64,000 nucleotides of DNA from Pectobacterium carotovorum (lineage in GTDB: Bacteria; Pseudomonadota; Gammaproteobacteria; Enterobacterales; Enterobacteriaceae), in the NCBI RefSeq assembly GCF_033898505.1, contig NZ_JAXAFK010000001.1:1178001-1242000 (forward strand), given 5' to 3'. Shown here one piece after another: positions 1-12,079 of this stretch. The translations under genes and the position numbers were made by a program. How positions within the stretch are numbered: the stretch's first letter is position 1; each line of letters opens with the position of its first letter. The notes under the pieces were generated by a model. The model saw only the letters and a list, made by a program, of their open reading frames with translations. It had not been told where the DNA came from and made no database searches.

Positions 1-608
<608 letters not shown>

Positions 609-623
609 TCGCCGATGACCTGA

Positions 624-653
624 AAAAAGCGCCCGTTTAAAGGCGCTTTTTTT
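624..653 (+). terminator. Intrinsic terminator of serS
   Basis: A stem AAAAGCGCC / GGCGCTTTT with an 8-nt loop is followed by a T-run, 16 bases after the serS stop codon. The symmetrical A- and T-runs would let it work in both directions, but only serS enters it. Confidence 0.9.
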
Positions 654-928
654 ACGCCTCCTGTTCGGTAATATTTTTTCATCGTAAAAATAGCTTCTCT
701 ATCTTAAACAACCCGTTCGACTTAATTTTAAAGCTAAAACTGATGTAAAATCAGTTGAGTAGCTTCTTTCTGTTTTCAATCGTGGAGGCCTTTCTGTGGA
801 CGTTGATGAATTCTTTCAATCCATAATTTGAGAAAGGACTTTTAGCACTTTTTGCCCGGATTGACTTTTATATACGCAGTGGCATGATGCGCTCACTCTT
901 CTCCGGTTGTTTGGTTATCCACTTCGCT
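654..928 (+). promoter_or_regulatory. serS-ycaD intergenic region with a composite palindrome
   Basis: No gene is seen here. The notable element is at 731-765: AACTGAT (738-744) and ATCAGTT (750-756) form a perfect 7-bp inverted repeat with a 5-nt spacer. It is flanked by AAGCT (731-735) and AGCTT (761-765), giving nested symmetry over 35 bp. It has no T-run, so an operator or an mRNA stem-loop is likelier than a terminator. No convincing -35/-10 pair could be assigned. Confidence 0.4.
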
Positions 929-2083
929 ATGTCTGCTTATTCCCGCCCAGTGCTGCTATTGCTCTGCGGACTCTTGCTGCTGACAGTTTGTATCGCGGTA
1001 TTAAATACTTTGGTACCACTTTGGCTGAGTTATCAATCTCTTCCCGTCTGGCAGGTTGGCCTCGTTGGCTCATCCTATTTCGGCGGCAATCTGGTTGGAA
1101 CGCTAGTCGCCGGTAAATTAATCAAACTTTATGGGTTTAACCGCAGCTATTATTTCGCCGCTTTATTATTTGGCATCGCGATTGCTGGTCTCGGTATTTC
1201 TACGGATATTGGCAGTTGGCTATTCTGGCGCTTTCTTGCTGGGATCGGCTGTGCATTAATCTGGGTCGTGGTTGAAAGCGCCTTGTTGTGTAGCGGAACG
1301 CCGACGCAACGAGGGCAACTGCTGGCTGCGTATATGATTGCCTATTACCTCGGTAGCGTGATTGGACAGCTCCTGCTTGGCGTATTGCCGACAGCATTGC
1401 TGAACGTGCTGCCGTGGATGGTCGCACTGGTTATTTTGGCAGTATTGCCACTGTTGTTTACTCGTCTTCCTACGCCGCCAGAACAGCAAGAAAAGTCTGT
1501 TAGTATGTGGAAAATGCTGACGTATCGCAGTGCGCGCTTAGGCGTACATGGCTGTATTATTTCCGGCGCAATTTTAGGATCGCTGTATGGCCTGATGCCA
1601 CTGTATCTCTCTCATCAGGGAATGAATGATGCGCAGGTTGGATACTGGATGGCACTGCTGATCAGCTCTGGGATTATCGGTCAATGGCCTATTGGACGTA
1701 TGGCCGATCGATATGGGCGGCTGTTGGTTCTGCGGGTGTTAGTCTTTGTTGTCATTATTGGCTGTATTGCCATGCTAAGCATCAGTCACTATGCCATGGC
1801 ACCGTCGCTGTTCCTGCTGGGATGCGCAGGGTTTACGCTGTATCCCGTTGCCATGTCGTGGGCATGTGAAAAAGTACGCCCTGATGAGCTGGTAGCGATG
1901 AATCAGGCCTTGCTCCTCAGCTACACGCTTGGCAGTCTTTGCGGGCCAAGCGTTGCTGCGGTATTGATGCAGAGTTACTCCGATCGCTTGCTGTTTGTAC
2001 TGATTGCCGCTGTTGCCATGATCTACCTGATGATGTTGCTCAGAAAAGCCGATCATCATCCAACGCCGTTAGCTGCTGCTTGA
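929..2083 (+). CDS. ycaD: MFS transporter YcaD
   Basis: A 384-residue, 12-helix major facilitator superfamily protein of the inner membrane, clearly similar to E. coli YcaD (382 residues; substrate not established). The family loop between helices 2 and 3 and the [14 protein letters not shown] segment between helices 8 and 9 are visible, as is the conserved [13 protein letters not shown] stretch. An upstream ATG at 884 in the same frame would add 15 residues. Start 929 ([12 protein letters not shown]) is preferred because it matches the length and N-terminus of the E. coli protein, although neither start has a good Shine-Dalgarno sequence. The last 15 bases overlap the 3' end of the convergent LysR gene. 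In E. coli the next gene is pflA; here a catabolic island intervenes. Confidence 0.9.
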   Translation: MSAYSRPVLLLLCGLLLLTVCIAVLNTLVPLWLSYQSLPVWQVGLVGSSYFGGNLVGTLVAGKLIKLYGFNRSYYFAALLFGIAIAGLGISTDIGSWLFWRFLAGIGCALIWVVVESALLCSGTPTQRGQLLAAYMIAYYLGSVIGQLLLGVLPTALLNVLPWMVALVILAVLPLLFTRLPTPPEQQEKSVSMWKMLTYRSARLGVHGCIISGAILGSLYGLMPLYLSHQGMNDAQVGYWMALLISSGIIGQWPIGRMADRYGRLLVLRVLVFVVIIGCIAMLSISHYAMAPSLFLLGCAGFTLYPVAMSWACEKVRPDELVAMNQALLLSYTLGSLCGPSVAAVLMQSYSDRLLFVLIAAVAMIYLMMLLRKADHHPTPLAAA

Positions 2084-3010
2084 GCTAGCGGCATCAAGGC
2101 TGGCCAGCGAGCTTTGTCCCGCTTCGACCATGTTATTCCACAGCGCTTCAGCCACCGGACTAAGGCGCTGTTTTGCGTTTCGTACCAGATAAAATATGCT
2201 GGTTAGCTTTAGACGATCTGGAGCAACTGCCGCAAGTTTTCCTTTTTCCACCCAAGCGGCAGCATAATGGTCGGGAAGAAATCCAATATGGGTACCTGCA
2301 AGCAGGAGTAATAGGCTTCCCTCAAGATGCCAGGCTGTTTGGTGGAAACCTTGCTTTGATACAGGACCTAGTTGTTTAGATATTTCGTTGAAAGCATGTC
2401 CACCGATGAGCAGTCTACGAGGATTTAATTCACCATTGAGCCATTCGCGTTCTATAATTTCAGCATTTTCTGCTAGTGAATAAAAGTAACTGTGTTCAAC
2501 GAATACAGGCTCATAAAAAATGTCTGAGGGGATATCATCAGGTAGGGCGCTTAGAACGATATCGAGGTGTCCATTCTTTAATCGCTCCATAAGCGGAAGG
2601 TATTCCATAATTTCAAGTTCGACATTGACTTCAGGGCTCTGGGCATAAAGCTCAGTTATCGCCTGAGATACAACATTATTGGGGTGGGTCGCAATATTAT
2701 CCAGACAACCTAATTTGACTTTACCGATAAGTTGATGCTTGATACGGGCGAGTCTGTTAGCAAAATCATCAAGGGTAGAAATGACCGATTTTGCTTCCTG
2801 ATAGACAACCTCGCCTTCGGTTGTTAAGGCAAAACCGCCGCGACCACGTTCGCACAGGACTAACCCGAGCGTATCCTCAAGGCGAGACAGGTAGTGGCTC
2901 AGTACAGGTTGGCTTAAGCCTGTCGCGGCCTGAGCATTGGTAATCCCTTGTTTTTCAACAATTTTACAAAAAAGTTTTAACCAGCGGATCTCCAGTTTAT
3001 CTAAGCGCAT
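2069..3010 (-). CDS. LysR-family transcriptional regulator
   Basis: A 313-residue LysR-type regulator. The N-terminal winged helix-turn-helix (about residues 1-65, with [20 protein letters not shown] as recognition region) is followed by a linker helix and a periplasmic-binding-protein-like effector domain (about 90-300). The start ATG has the Shine-Dalgarno AAGGAAAT. It is divergent from the NCS1 permease gene across a 273-bp region rich in inverted repeats, the classic layout for a LysR protein controlling the neighbouring operon. It probably senses the substrate of that operon, which is unknown. The C-terminus ends in a run of six serines. The gene's 3' end overlaps ycaD. Confidence 0.88.
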   Translation of the reverse strand: MRLDKLEIRWLKLFCKIVEKQGITNAQAATGLSQPVLSHYLSRLEDTLGLVLCERGRGGFALTTEGEVVYQEAKSVISTLDDFANRLARIKHQLIGKVKLGCLDNIATHPNNVVSQAITELYAQSPEVNVELEIMEYLPLMERLKNGHLDIVLSALPDDIPSDIFYEPVFVEHSYFYSLAENAEIIEREWLNGELNPRRLLIGGHAFNEISKQLGPVSKQGFHQTAWHLEGSLLLLLAGTHIGFLPDHYAAAWVEKGKLAAVAPDRLKLTSIFYLVRNAKQRLSPVAEALWNNMVEAGQSSLASLDAASSSSS

Positions 3011-3283
3011 AGCATTTCCTTCGCATACATTACATATCTGAATGTTAACATCAAAATATATCTGTATTAATCGATATGAAACCCATTTATCTTGTTGTCA
3101 CGCCACATCGCTGATGTGGTTGCCACGAAAAGTGTGGTTTTATGCGTCACATCAGGGTCTCTCATAAGCACAATGGTGTTGTTAGCTTGCTGACGGCACC
3201 ATTGTTCTATACGCCGTCAGGCAACCTCTATAAAATATCACAACGATACAATAATTATTTGCTGCTTATTTAATGGAGGAAAT
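3011..3283. promoter_or_regulatory. Divergent control region between LysR gene and NCS1 permease operon
   Basis: Three CACATC/GATGTG half-sites are seen: a perfect palindrome CCACATC-GCT-GATGTGG at 3103-3119 and a third CACATC at 3148-3153, about four helical turns from the first. Closer to the permease, CTGACGGC (3190-3197) and GCCGTCAG (3213-3220) form an inverted repeat that extends outward as TTGC/GCAA with one bulged base. A single-stranded RNA of this part would fold into a hairpin about 12 bp long with a loop of about 15 nt. The first set fits a regulator-binding site. The second could be an operator or a leader hairpin. Confidence 0.5.
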
Positions 3284-4615
3284 ATGTCTCAAGGGAAAGC
3301 TGTGCCTGAAAAAGAACAACAGGAGCGGCAGATCTATGATTACGAATACGAAAAGGTTCCTGTAGAAGCCAGAAAAAGCTGGTATGTCATTGCCTTGATA
3401 TGGCTGGCTATCGGGATCGATATTTCTGGTCTATTTCTCGGGTCTTTTCTAAGTAGTGGATTACCTTTTTCTCAAGCTGTTATCGCCACGCTTATTGGAT
3501 CAGCGTTACTGGGTGTTCTTGCTGCATTATGTGCGAACGTTGGTTATGGCTGTGGGCTATCAACAACGCTACTGAGTATTTCTGTTTTTGGGCGGCTAGG
3601 TGGGAAAGTGATCGGCGTGTTTTCCGCTGTTTCACTGGTTGGATGGTTTGCCTTTCAACTCGATTTCTTTGGTGTGATGCTGCAAAAAGCACTGTTACAT
3701 TATCAGCTCGAACCTGGGCGCTTTTTTATCCTGCTTTTCGGTATGGTCCTAATGGCCTCGACAGCCATTTGGGGCGTTCGTGCGTTAGGGAAACTAAGCG
3801 CATTAAGCGTCCCGTTAATGCTTATACTCATCATCTCCGGAATATATCTCGCGGCTAATGGCCATGCTTCTCCTGCTGAGGTTGTCATTAAAAAACCGAT
3901 AAGTTTAGGGAGTGCTATTTCTTACGTCGTTTCTATCTGGATAGTCGCAGCAAGTATCATGTCGCCTGATATCGCACGCTATTCCAGAACACGTAAAGAT
4001 GCCATATTAGGCTCAGGCTTGGGATTTTTACTGGGAAATAGCGCAACGATTCTTGTTGCACTCATATTGACCCATATGGTTGGTAGTGACGATTTGGTTG
4101 AAATATTTTTTACCATCGGTCTCGGTGTTTCAGCGATTGTGATTTTAATTTTTGCTCAATGGACGACGAATAGTTCTAATTTAATCTCAGCTTCATTAGG
4201 CCTCTCTGTTGTTGTCAGAGCAATATCCCGGCCAATACTCGTTGTATTGATGGCATTTGCTGGTCTGTTTTTGGCTTATAACGGCATGATTAATAACTTC
4301 ACCCAGTTTTTGTCGTTACTCGGCGTCCTAATCTCCCCTATTGCAGGGGTTTACCTTGCTGAATATTACTTTTTTGACTCTTCGCGTTTAAAGCAGGACG
4401 CATCGCAACCGCCATTACTGAATATTTGTGCCTCTATCGCATGGTTATGCGGCAGTCTTGTAAGCTTATTAACAGCTACAGATTTCTTTGATTTGTTTAC
4501 GATCACATCCGTTTCTACATTGGATGGCATAATAATCAGCTTGGTGATGTATATCGCTATGCGGAAAATATTCCCGCAGTTGGCAGAGTCTGCCCATTCA
4601 TTCTCTAAATCCTAG
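3284..4615 (+). CDS. NCS1-family permease (cytosine/purine/hydantoin type)
   Basis: A 443-residue, roughly 12-helix inner-membrane transporter of the nucleobase:cation symporter-1 family (the CodB/Mhp1 type). The N-terminal hydrophilic tail (to about residue 30) with basic and acidic residues leads into TM1 (WYVIALIWLAIGIDISGLFLG). The family-typical stretch ASIMSPDIARYSRTRKDA is present near residue 225. A strong Shine-Dalgarno (GGAGGAAAT) precedes the ATG. It is the first gene of a three-gene operon with DUF917 and hydantoinase-like proteins, so it probably imports a heterocyclic amide such as a hydantoin or nucleobase derivative. The substrate cannot be read from the sequence. Confidence 0.85.
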   Translation: MSQGKAVPEKEQQERQIYDYEYEKVPVEARKSWYVIALIWLAIGIDISGLFLGSFLSSGLPFSQAVIATLIGSALLGVLAALCANVGYGCGLSTTLLSISVFGRLGGKVIGVFSAVSLVGWFAFQLDFFGVMLQKALLHYQLEPGRFFILLFGMVLMASTAIWGVRALGKLSALSVPLMLILIISGIYLAANGHASPAEVVIKKPISLGSAISYVVSIWIVAASIMSPDIARYSRTRKDAILGSGLGFLLGNSATILVALILTHMVGSDDLVEIFFTIGLGVSAIVILIFAQWTTNSSNLISASLGLSVVVRAISRPILVVLMAFAGLFLAYNGMINNFTQFLSLLGVLISPIAGVYLAEYYFFDSSRLKQDASQPPLLNICASIAWLCGSLVSLLTATDFFDLFTITSVSTLDGIIISLVMYIAMRKIFPQLAESAHSFSKS

Positions 4616-4641
4616 ATTGTTCAGTGGTTATTGGATAAGTA

Positions 4642-5751
4642 ATGGTCCGCTATATTGATTTTGAAATGATAGACGACATCGCTCTGGGAGCGTCAATCCT
4701 TGGCACCGGCGGTGGTGGGGATCCTTATTTAGGATCGCTAATTGCGAAAAATGCTTTGCGTCATGGGAAGCCTGTAACGTTATGGAATCTGGATGACGTA
4801 AAGGATAATGAGCTTTTTATCCCGTGTAGTACGATGGGCGCGCCGACCGTCTCTGTCGAAAAAATCATTTCACCGCGGCAAATTCTCTTAGCGTTTGAAA
4901 CAATGGAGAATTATCTCACTGAGTCAGCATCTGGGACTTTTTCTATCGAAGTCGGCGGCATCAACTCACTAATACCGTTAGTGGTTGCGGCTGCGAAAGG
5001 GTTGCCTGTTATTGATTGTGATGCGATGGGGAGAGCCTTCCCCGAAGCGCAGATGGTGACCTTTTTTCTCGATGATTTAACCTCCGCCCCGAATACATTG
5101 GCAGATGAGAAGGGTAACGCTGTCATTCTTAACCCTATAGATGGTATGTGGTCAGAACGGTTAGCACGCTCAATTGTGGAACAAATGGGGGCCGCATGCG
5201 CCATGTGCGATTATCCGTTGCGCGGTAGCCAGCTTAAGCGCAGTGCTATCAAAGGGACCCTGACTCTGGCGCGGGATATTGGAAGAATGCTGCGAGAGGC
5301 TCATCAGTCGGGCAGCCATCCGGTACAGTCTCTGCTTACCGTGCTGAACGGCCATATCGTTGCATCAGGAAAAATTGTTGATGTGGCTCGGCGTACAACC
5401 GGTGGTTTTGCGCGGGGCAAAGTGGTGTTGGATGGCATGGGGAACGACAAAGGTGAGTCGTTTACGGTGCTTTTCCAGAATGAGCTATTGCTTGCTTATC
5501 GTTCGTCACAGGTGACAGATCCTACGCAGGATAATCTGCTGGCTGTTGTGCCTGATTTAATCTCCATAGTAGACAGTGAAACCGGACGTCCGATTATTAC
5601 GGAACATTTACGTTATGGGCAGCGAGTCGATGTCATTGCCTATCCGTGCAATGACAAGTGGCGAACGCCAAAAGGGATTGACGTTGCGGGACCGGAGTAT
5701 TTCGGTTATCCGGTGCTGTATGTGCCGATAGAACAGCTTGCAAATCGCTGA
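4642..5751 (+). CDS. DUF917 family protein
   Basis: A 369-residue protein of the DUF917 family, recognisable from the N-terminal ALGASILGTGGGGDPYLGS motif and from DCDAMGRAFPEAQMV near residue 125. DUF917 proteins are commonly encoded beside, or fused to, hydantoinase/oxoprolinase-type proteins, and the same arrangement is seen here. Biochemical roles in the family are poorly defined. It starts 26 bases after the permease stop and ends ten bases before the ATG of the next gene, so it lies in one transcription unit with both. No signal peptide is seen, so it is probably cytoplasmic. Confidence 0.85.
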   Translation: MVRYIDFEMIDDIALGASILGTGGGGDPYLGSLIAKNALRHGKPVTLWNLDDVKDNELFIPCSTMGAPTVSVEKIISPRQILLAFETMENYLTESASGTFSIEVGGINSLIPLVVAAAKGLPVIDCDAMGRAFPEAQMVTFFLDDLTSAPNTLADEKGNAVILNPIDGMWSERLARSIVEQMGAACAMCDYPLRGSQLKRSAIKGTLTLARDIGRMLREAHQSGSHPVQSLLTVLNGHIVASGKIVDVARRTTGGFARGKVVLDGMGNDKGESFTVLFQNELLLAYRSSQVTDPTQDNLLAVVPDLISIVDSETGRPIITEHLRYGQRVDVIAYPCNDKWRTPKGIDVAGPEYFGYPVLYVPIEQLANR

Positions 5752-5761
5752 GGCTTTCCCG

Positions 5762-7330
5762 ATGTTACATAAAAATGATTACCGACTCGGGATTGATGTC
5801 GGCGGCACCAACACGGATGCGGCAATTTTAGATGCGGACCTGCGCTGTATTGCGACGGCCAAATTTCCTACCAGCCTGGATATTTATAGCGGCATCGAAC
5901 GGGTGATTGCTGAAGTATTGGCGCAGTCAGGCATCGAACCGCAGCATATTCGCTACGCGATGTTGGGCACAACACAATGTACCAATGCGATTGTTGAGCG
6001 GAAAGGGCTGGATCGCGTTGGATTATTGCGCCTGAGCCTGCCAAGCAGTGATAGCGTTCCGCCACTATTTGGTTGGGATGACGAGTGGCAAACGACATTA
6101 GGCGAGCATTTCTACCAAATTCATGGCGGCTATGAATTTGATGGCCGAGAGATTCATTCCGTATTGCAGGATGAAGTATTAGCAGCCTGTGACAGGATGC
6201 GCGGTCATGTGGATAGCGTGGCAATTTGTGGCGTATTTTCTCCCGTAAACAATAAGCAGGAACTGCAGGTTGCTCAGTGGGTGAATGCTGCATTGCCTGA
6301 CGTTTCCGTGTCGTTGTCCCACCGGATAGGCAGCACGGGACTACTGGAAAGGGAAAACGCGACAATCCTGAATGCCTCGTTGCAAAGCACGGCAAACCGC
6401 TTTGTTAGTGGCTTTACGCAAGCGCTAGTCCGGCACGGTATTACGGCTACGCCGTTCTTCGGGCAAAACGACGGCACATTGATGTCCGAAAGTATGGTGA
6501 AGCAGTACCCTATTCTGACGATGGCCTGTGGGCCAACGAACTCGATTCGCGGGGCGTGCCACCTTTCTGGACTGGATAATGCACTGATTATCGATGTCGG
6601 CGGCACGACAACAGATATTGGCGTGTTGGTGAATGGCTTCCCGCGTGAATCGGCCATCGCCGTTGAAGTGGGCGATGTGCGAACGAATTTCAGAATGCCG
6701 GATATTATTTCTATCGGTATTGGCGGTGGAACCTGCGTGCGGCAGTCTCCGGATGGAAAACTCACGCTTGGACCTGACAGCGTCGGCTATCGCCTGCTTG
6801 AACAGGGCGTCAGCTTTGGTGGGGAGGCGTTAACGCTCAGCGATATTATGCTGCAACTCCATCGTGAACGATGGACATCCGATCTTCCTCGTCCGCTGCC
6901 TGAAATGGATAATGTATTTTGCCAGCAGGCCTATCGTCAGATGATTGATAAAGTGGAAAGTGCTATCGATCGGATCAAATCGTCAAACGCGGCTATTCCC
7001 GCTGTGCTTGTTGGTGGCGGCAGTATTTTACTGCCTGACGTTTTATCTGGCATCAGTCAGGTCATGCGTCCGCTGAATTTTGATGCGGCAAATGCGGTAG
7101 GTGTGGCGTTAGGGAAGGTTGGCGCACAGATTGAACGCGTAGTGAAAATGCCGGATAACGATCGTGAAAAGATAAAAAGCGAACTGCAGCAACAAACTAT
7201 TTGCCTTGCAGAAGAAACGGGAGCGATGCCGGGCAGCGTTGAAATCATCGACTATCAGGAAATTCCGTTGGCTTATTTGCCGGGGAATGCAGTACAGGTG
7301 AAAATCAAGGCAGCAGGAAATCTGGCTTAG
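5762..7330 (+). CDS. Hydantoinase/oxoprolinase family protein
   Basis: A 522-residue protein of the HyuA/5-oxoprolinase superfamily, ATP-dependent amidohydrolases with an actin-like fold. The N-terminal phosphate-binding motif LGIDVGGTNTDAAIL and a second one, IIDVGGTTTDIGVLVNGFPR (about residues 275-295), are clear. A glycine-rich VLVGGGSILLPDVL segment lies near the C-terminus. The frame also opens with TTG at 5738, inside the upstream gene. The ATG at 5762 is preferred because GCTGAGG lies at a suitable distance and the protein then begins just before the conserved motif. The likely reaction is ATP-coupled ring opening of a cyclic amide imported by the permease. This is inferred from family and context. 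Confidence 0.85.
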   Translation: MLHKNDYRLGIDVGGTNTDAAILDADLRCIATAKFPTSLDIYSGIERVIAEVLAQSGIEPQHIRYAMLGTTQCTNAIVERKGLDRVGLLRLSLPSSDSVPPLFGWDDEWQTTLGEHFYQIHGGYEFDGREIHSVLQDEVLAACDRMRGHVDSVAICGVFSPVNNKQELQVAQWVNAALPDVSVSLSHRIGSTGLLERENATILNASLQSTANRFVSGFTQALVRHGITATPFFGQNDGTLMSESMVKQYPILTMACGPTNSIRGACHLSGLDNALIIDVGGTTTDIGVLVNGFPRESAIAVEVGDVRTNFRMPDIISIGIGGGTCVRQSPDGKLTLGPDSVGYRLLEQGVSFGGEALTLSDIMLQLHRERWTSDLPRPLPEMDNVFCQQAYRQMIDKVESAIDRIKSSNAAIPAVLVGGGSILLPDVLSGISQVMRPLNFDAANAVGVALGKVGAQIERVVKMPDNDREKIKSELQQQTICLAEETGAMPGSVEIIDYQEIPLAYLPGNAVQVKIKAAGNLA

Positions 7331-7371
7331 CGCTGCGCTTAACGGTTTAAGGATATCTCTTCGCTACAATG

Positions 7372-7400
7372 AAAATAGCGCGCCATGAGCGCGCTATTTT
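7372..7400. terminator. Bidirectional terminator between the hydantoinase operon and pflA
   Basis: A perfect 11-bp inverted repeat AAAATAGCGCG / CGCGCTATTTT with a 7-nt loop lies between the convergent ends of the hydantoinase-like gene and pflA. It has A- and T-runs on both sides. Confidence 0.9.
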
Positions 7401-7418
7401 TTCAAGAAATGTCAGAGA

Positions 7419-8159
7419 TTAGTACATCACCTTGTGACCGTAGCTTTCAAGAATCGACTTAATGCGATCCATGGTATCGGCCTTCGGTGGTTTAACGCCG
7501 TCTAATTTGTACTCTTCACCCATTGCGATCCACTTGTGTTTGCCAAGCTCATGGTAGGGGAGAAGCTCAATTTTCTCGATGTTCGTCATATCCTTGGTGA
7601 ATTCACCCAACTTGTGCGCAGACGCATCATCATCAGACCAGCCGGGGACGACCACGTAACGTATCCAGGTGCGCTGGTTGCGTTTTGCCAGATAGCGAGC
7701 GAAATCCAGGGTACGGTGATTGGATACGCCAACTAAATTTTGGTGTATATCGTCGTTCATTTGTTTCAGATCGAGCATCACTAAATCGCTGACGTCCAAT
7801 AGCTCGTCAATGACCGGATCATAGCGGCGTACAAACCCATTGGTATCCAGACAGGTACTAATACCTTCTGCCTTGCAGGCGCGGAACCAGTCGCGTACAA
7901 ACTCGGCCTGAAGGATGGCCTCGCCGCCGGATGCCGTTACGCCGCCGCCGGACGCATTCATAAAGTGGCGGTAGGTCACGACTTCTTTCATGAGTTCTTC
8001 CACCGTCACTTCCTTGCCGCCGTGCGTATCCCAGGTATCACGGTTATGGCAATACAGGCAGCGCATCAGGCAACCCTGGAAGAAGATGATGAAACGGATG
8101 CCTGGGCCATCGACGGTGCCGCAGGATTCAAAGGAGTGGATGCGACCGATTACTGACAT
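7419..8159 (-). CDS. pflA: Pyruvate formate-lyase 1-activating enzyme
   Basis: A 246-residue radical SAM enzyme, the same length as E. coli PflA. The iron-sulfur cluster motif CxxxCxxC is at Cys30, Cys34 and Cys37 ([15 protein letters not shown]), followed by the SAM-binding GGE region (ASGGEAILQ). It uses SAM and electrons from flavodoxin to abstract hydrogen from the active-site glycine of PflB, switching that enzyme on under anaerobic conditions. It lies downstream of pflB on the same strand, separated by 269 bases that hold a terminator-like hairpin, as in other enterobacteria. Confidence 0.98.
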   Translation of the reverse strand: MSVIGRIHSFESCGTVDGPGIRFIIFFQGCLMRCLYCHNRDTWDTHGGKEVTVEELMKEVVTYRHFMNASGGGVTASGGEAILQAEFVRDWFRACKAEGISTCLDTNGFVRRYDPVIDELLDVSDLVMLDLKQMNDDIHQNLVGVSNHRTLDFARYLAKRNQRTWIRYVVVPGWSDDDASAHKLGEFTKDMTNIEKIELLPYHELGKHKWIAMGEEYKLDGVKPPKADTMDRIKSILESYGHKVMY

Positions 8160-8372
8160 TGCGAGGTTTTCTCCAAATTTGACCGAACAATAGCGGTCTT
8201 TATGAGCGCAGTCATGAGAAAGCAGGTATCACTCTGACAGGGATTGCTGACAGAAGAACACCGTGTGACAGATGCTGCGTCGAATCTGTTTTGCGAGCCA
8301 TCCACATGGTGAGAGCAATATAGCGGGCTGGCAAAACAGGCTAACAACCTGGACGACAATCGGGGGTGAGAA

Positions 8373-8398
8373 AAAGGCCCCACTGACGTGGAGCCTTT
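8373..8398 (-). terminator. Terminator-like hairpin after pflB
   Basis: Read on the minus strand, AAAGGC-CCAC pairs with GTGG-GCCTTT around a GTCA loop, followed by T residues, about 30 bases beyond the pflB stop. It would end most focA-pflB transcripts before pflA. The rest of the 269-base pflB-pflA gap shows no gene. Confidence 0.8.
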
Positions 8399-8428
8399 AT
8401 TTTACGCCTTTTCAGACAGTCATGGAAA

Positions 8429-10711
<2,283 letters not shown>

Positions 10712-10768
10712 TTTACACCTACCTTTGATATGGATTTCTTAAAACCCGACGTTGCGGCCGATTGCACC

Positions 10769-11629
10769 TTAGTGGTGCTTGTCTCCACCGCGCAAATAAA
10801 TTACCCAATATGTTAAACCGACCAGGACACCACCGCCGATGATGTTCCCCAGGGTGACGGGAATCAGGTTATCGGTAATGAAGTGGCTAACGGTTAAATG
10901 TTCAAATTGAGAAGGCACCATTCCAATTGCGTTCCAGAATTCTGGGGTCGCAAAATTTTTGATAACGATGCCCATAGGAATCATGAACATGTTCGCGATA
11001 CTGTGCTCAAAGCCGCTGGCAACGAACATGGCGACAGGCAGGATCATGGCAAACATTTTGTCGGTAAGTGTACGGCCAGAGTAGCTCATCCACACAGCCA
11101 GACAAACCATCAGGTTAGCCAGAATACCTAGACACAGTGCTTCGACAAATGTGTGTTCCAGCTTGTGTTCCGCCGTTTGCAGGACGTTGAGGCCCCATGC
11201 ACCGTTCGCGACCATGTGTTCTCCCGAGAACCAGATAAGCCCAACGAAGAAAAGCGCGCCAATCAGGTTGCCGACATAGACATTTGCCCAATTATAGGCT
11301 AGTTGCTTCCAGGTAATACGTCCACTGGCTTTGGCTATCACGATGAGTACGGTTGAGGTAAATAAGTCTGCACCGCAGACGACAACCAACATGAGGCCAA
11401 GGGAGAAACAGATACCACCGATCAACTTTGCGATACCGAAAGGTATCGTCGCGGTTCCTGTGGTGGCAGTAATATAAAAGACGAAGGCGATCGAAATAAA
11501 TACACCCGCAGTTATCGCCAAATAAAACGTCGTACACGGTTGTTTGGTAGCTTTATAAACTCCGGCGTCTTCAGCAACTTTTGCCATTGCAGCCGGGAGT
11601 AATAGAGTAAAGGGGTTGTCAGCTTTCAC
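10769..11629 (-). CDS. focA: Formate channel FocA
   Basis: A 286-residue, six-helix member of the formate/nitrite transporter family, forming pentameric inner-membrane channels that move formate in and out. The N-terminus MKADNPFTLLLPAAMAKVAE, which in E. coli contacts PflB, is nearly identical to the E. coli sequence. The conserved GGICFSLGLMLVVVCGADLFTS segment and the pore histidine region (ASGFEHSIANMF) are visible. It is the first gene of the focA-pflB operon. An FNR-like site lies about 60 bases upstream of the start. Confidence 0.98.
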   Translation of the reverse strand: MKADNPFTLLLPAAMAKVAEDAGVYKATKQPCTTFYLAITAGVFISIAFVFYITATTGTATIPFGIAKLIGGICFSLGLMLVVVCGADLFTSTVLIVIAKASGRITWKQLAYNWANVYVGNLIGALFFVGLIWFSGEHMVANGAWGLNVLQTAEHKLEHTFVEALCLGILANLMVCLAVWMSYSGRTLTDKMFAMILPVAMFVASGFEHSIANMFMIPMGIVIKNFATPEFWNAIGMVPSQFEHLTVSHFITDNLIPVTLGNIIGGGVLVGLTYWVIYLRGGDKHH

Positions 11630-11690
11630 ACTAACTCTCTCTTAAAAATTATCAGCATTGAGATACTAACAAAGCAGTATACGGTAAAAT

Positions 11691-11704
11691 TTGACGTGGA
11701 TCAT
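11691..11704 (-). promoter_or_regulatory. FNR-like site upstream of focA
   Basis: TTGACGTGGATCAT matches the FNR consensus TTGAT-N4-ATCAA at eight of ten defined positions, 62 bases upstream of the focA start. In E. coli the focA-pfl promoters are activated by FNR and ArcA under oxygen limitation, so a site here is expected. The match is not perfect. Confidence 0.5.
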
Positions 11705-11971
11705 ATTGCAAGAAATTAACAAGGTGGTGAGGAGGGTTAGATACCGTGTTTTTTAGGTTAATTGATTGAATTTAATAATAAAAAAATATTTTAAATTTTG
11801 CAAAAAGAGTTGAATGGGATACGTTAAACCTACCGATTTAGCGTTAATAAAAATCATGTTTTGTAGAATTTCAGTACCACCTTGTCGACGTAATTTAATT
11901 AAAAATTCACTATTCAATAACAATGTTCTGATTATGCATTACGAATAATAAATATTACCCTGTGGATAATA
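11705..11971. other. AT-rich focA-ycaO intergenic region
   Basis: About 270 bases, strongly AT-rich with long A/T runs, and no gene. In E. coli several focA-pfl promoters lie upstream of focA, so further regulatory sites are plausible. None could be assigned confidently beyond the FNR-like site next door. Confidence 0.4.
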
Positions 11972-12000
11972 AAATAGCCCTTTAAAATAAAGGGCTATTT
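11972..12000 (-). terminator. Terminator downstream of ycaO
   Basis: A 12-bp inverted repeat AAATAGCCCTTT / AAAGGGCTATTT with a 5-nt spacer. On the minus strand it is followed by a T-rich stretch, about 80 bases after the ycaO stop codon. Confidence 0.8.
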
Positions 12001-12079
12001 GGGATTACCAGAGGCAGATTGCTATTTGCTATAGCGCGTATTCATCAATATAAGACGCACTGGTTGCCTCAGTCAGACA

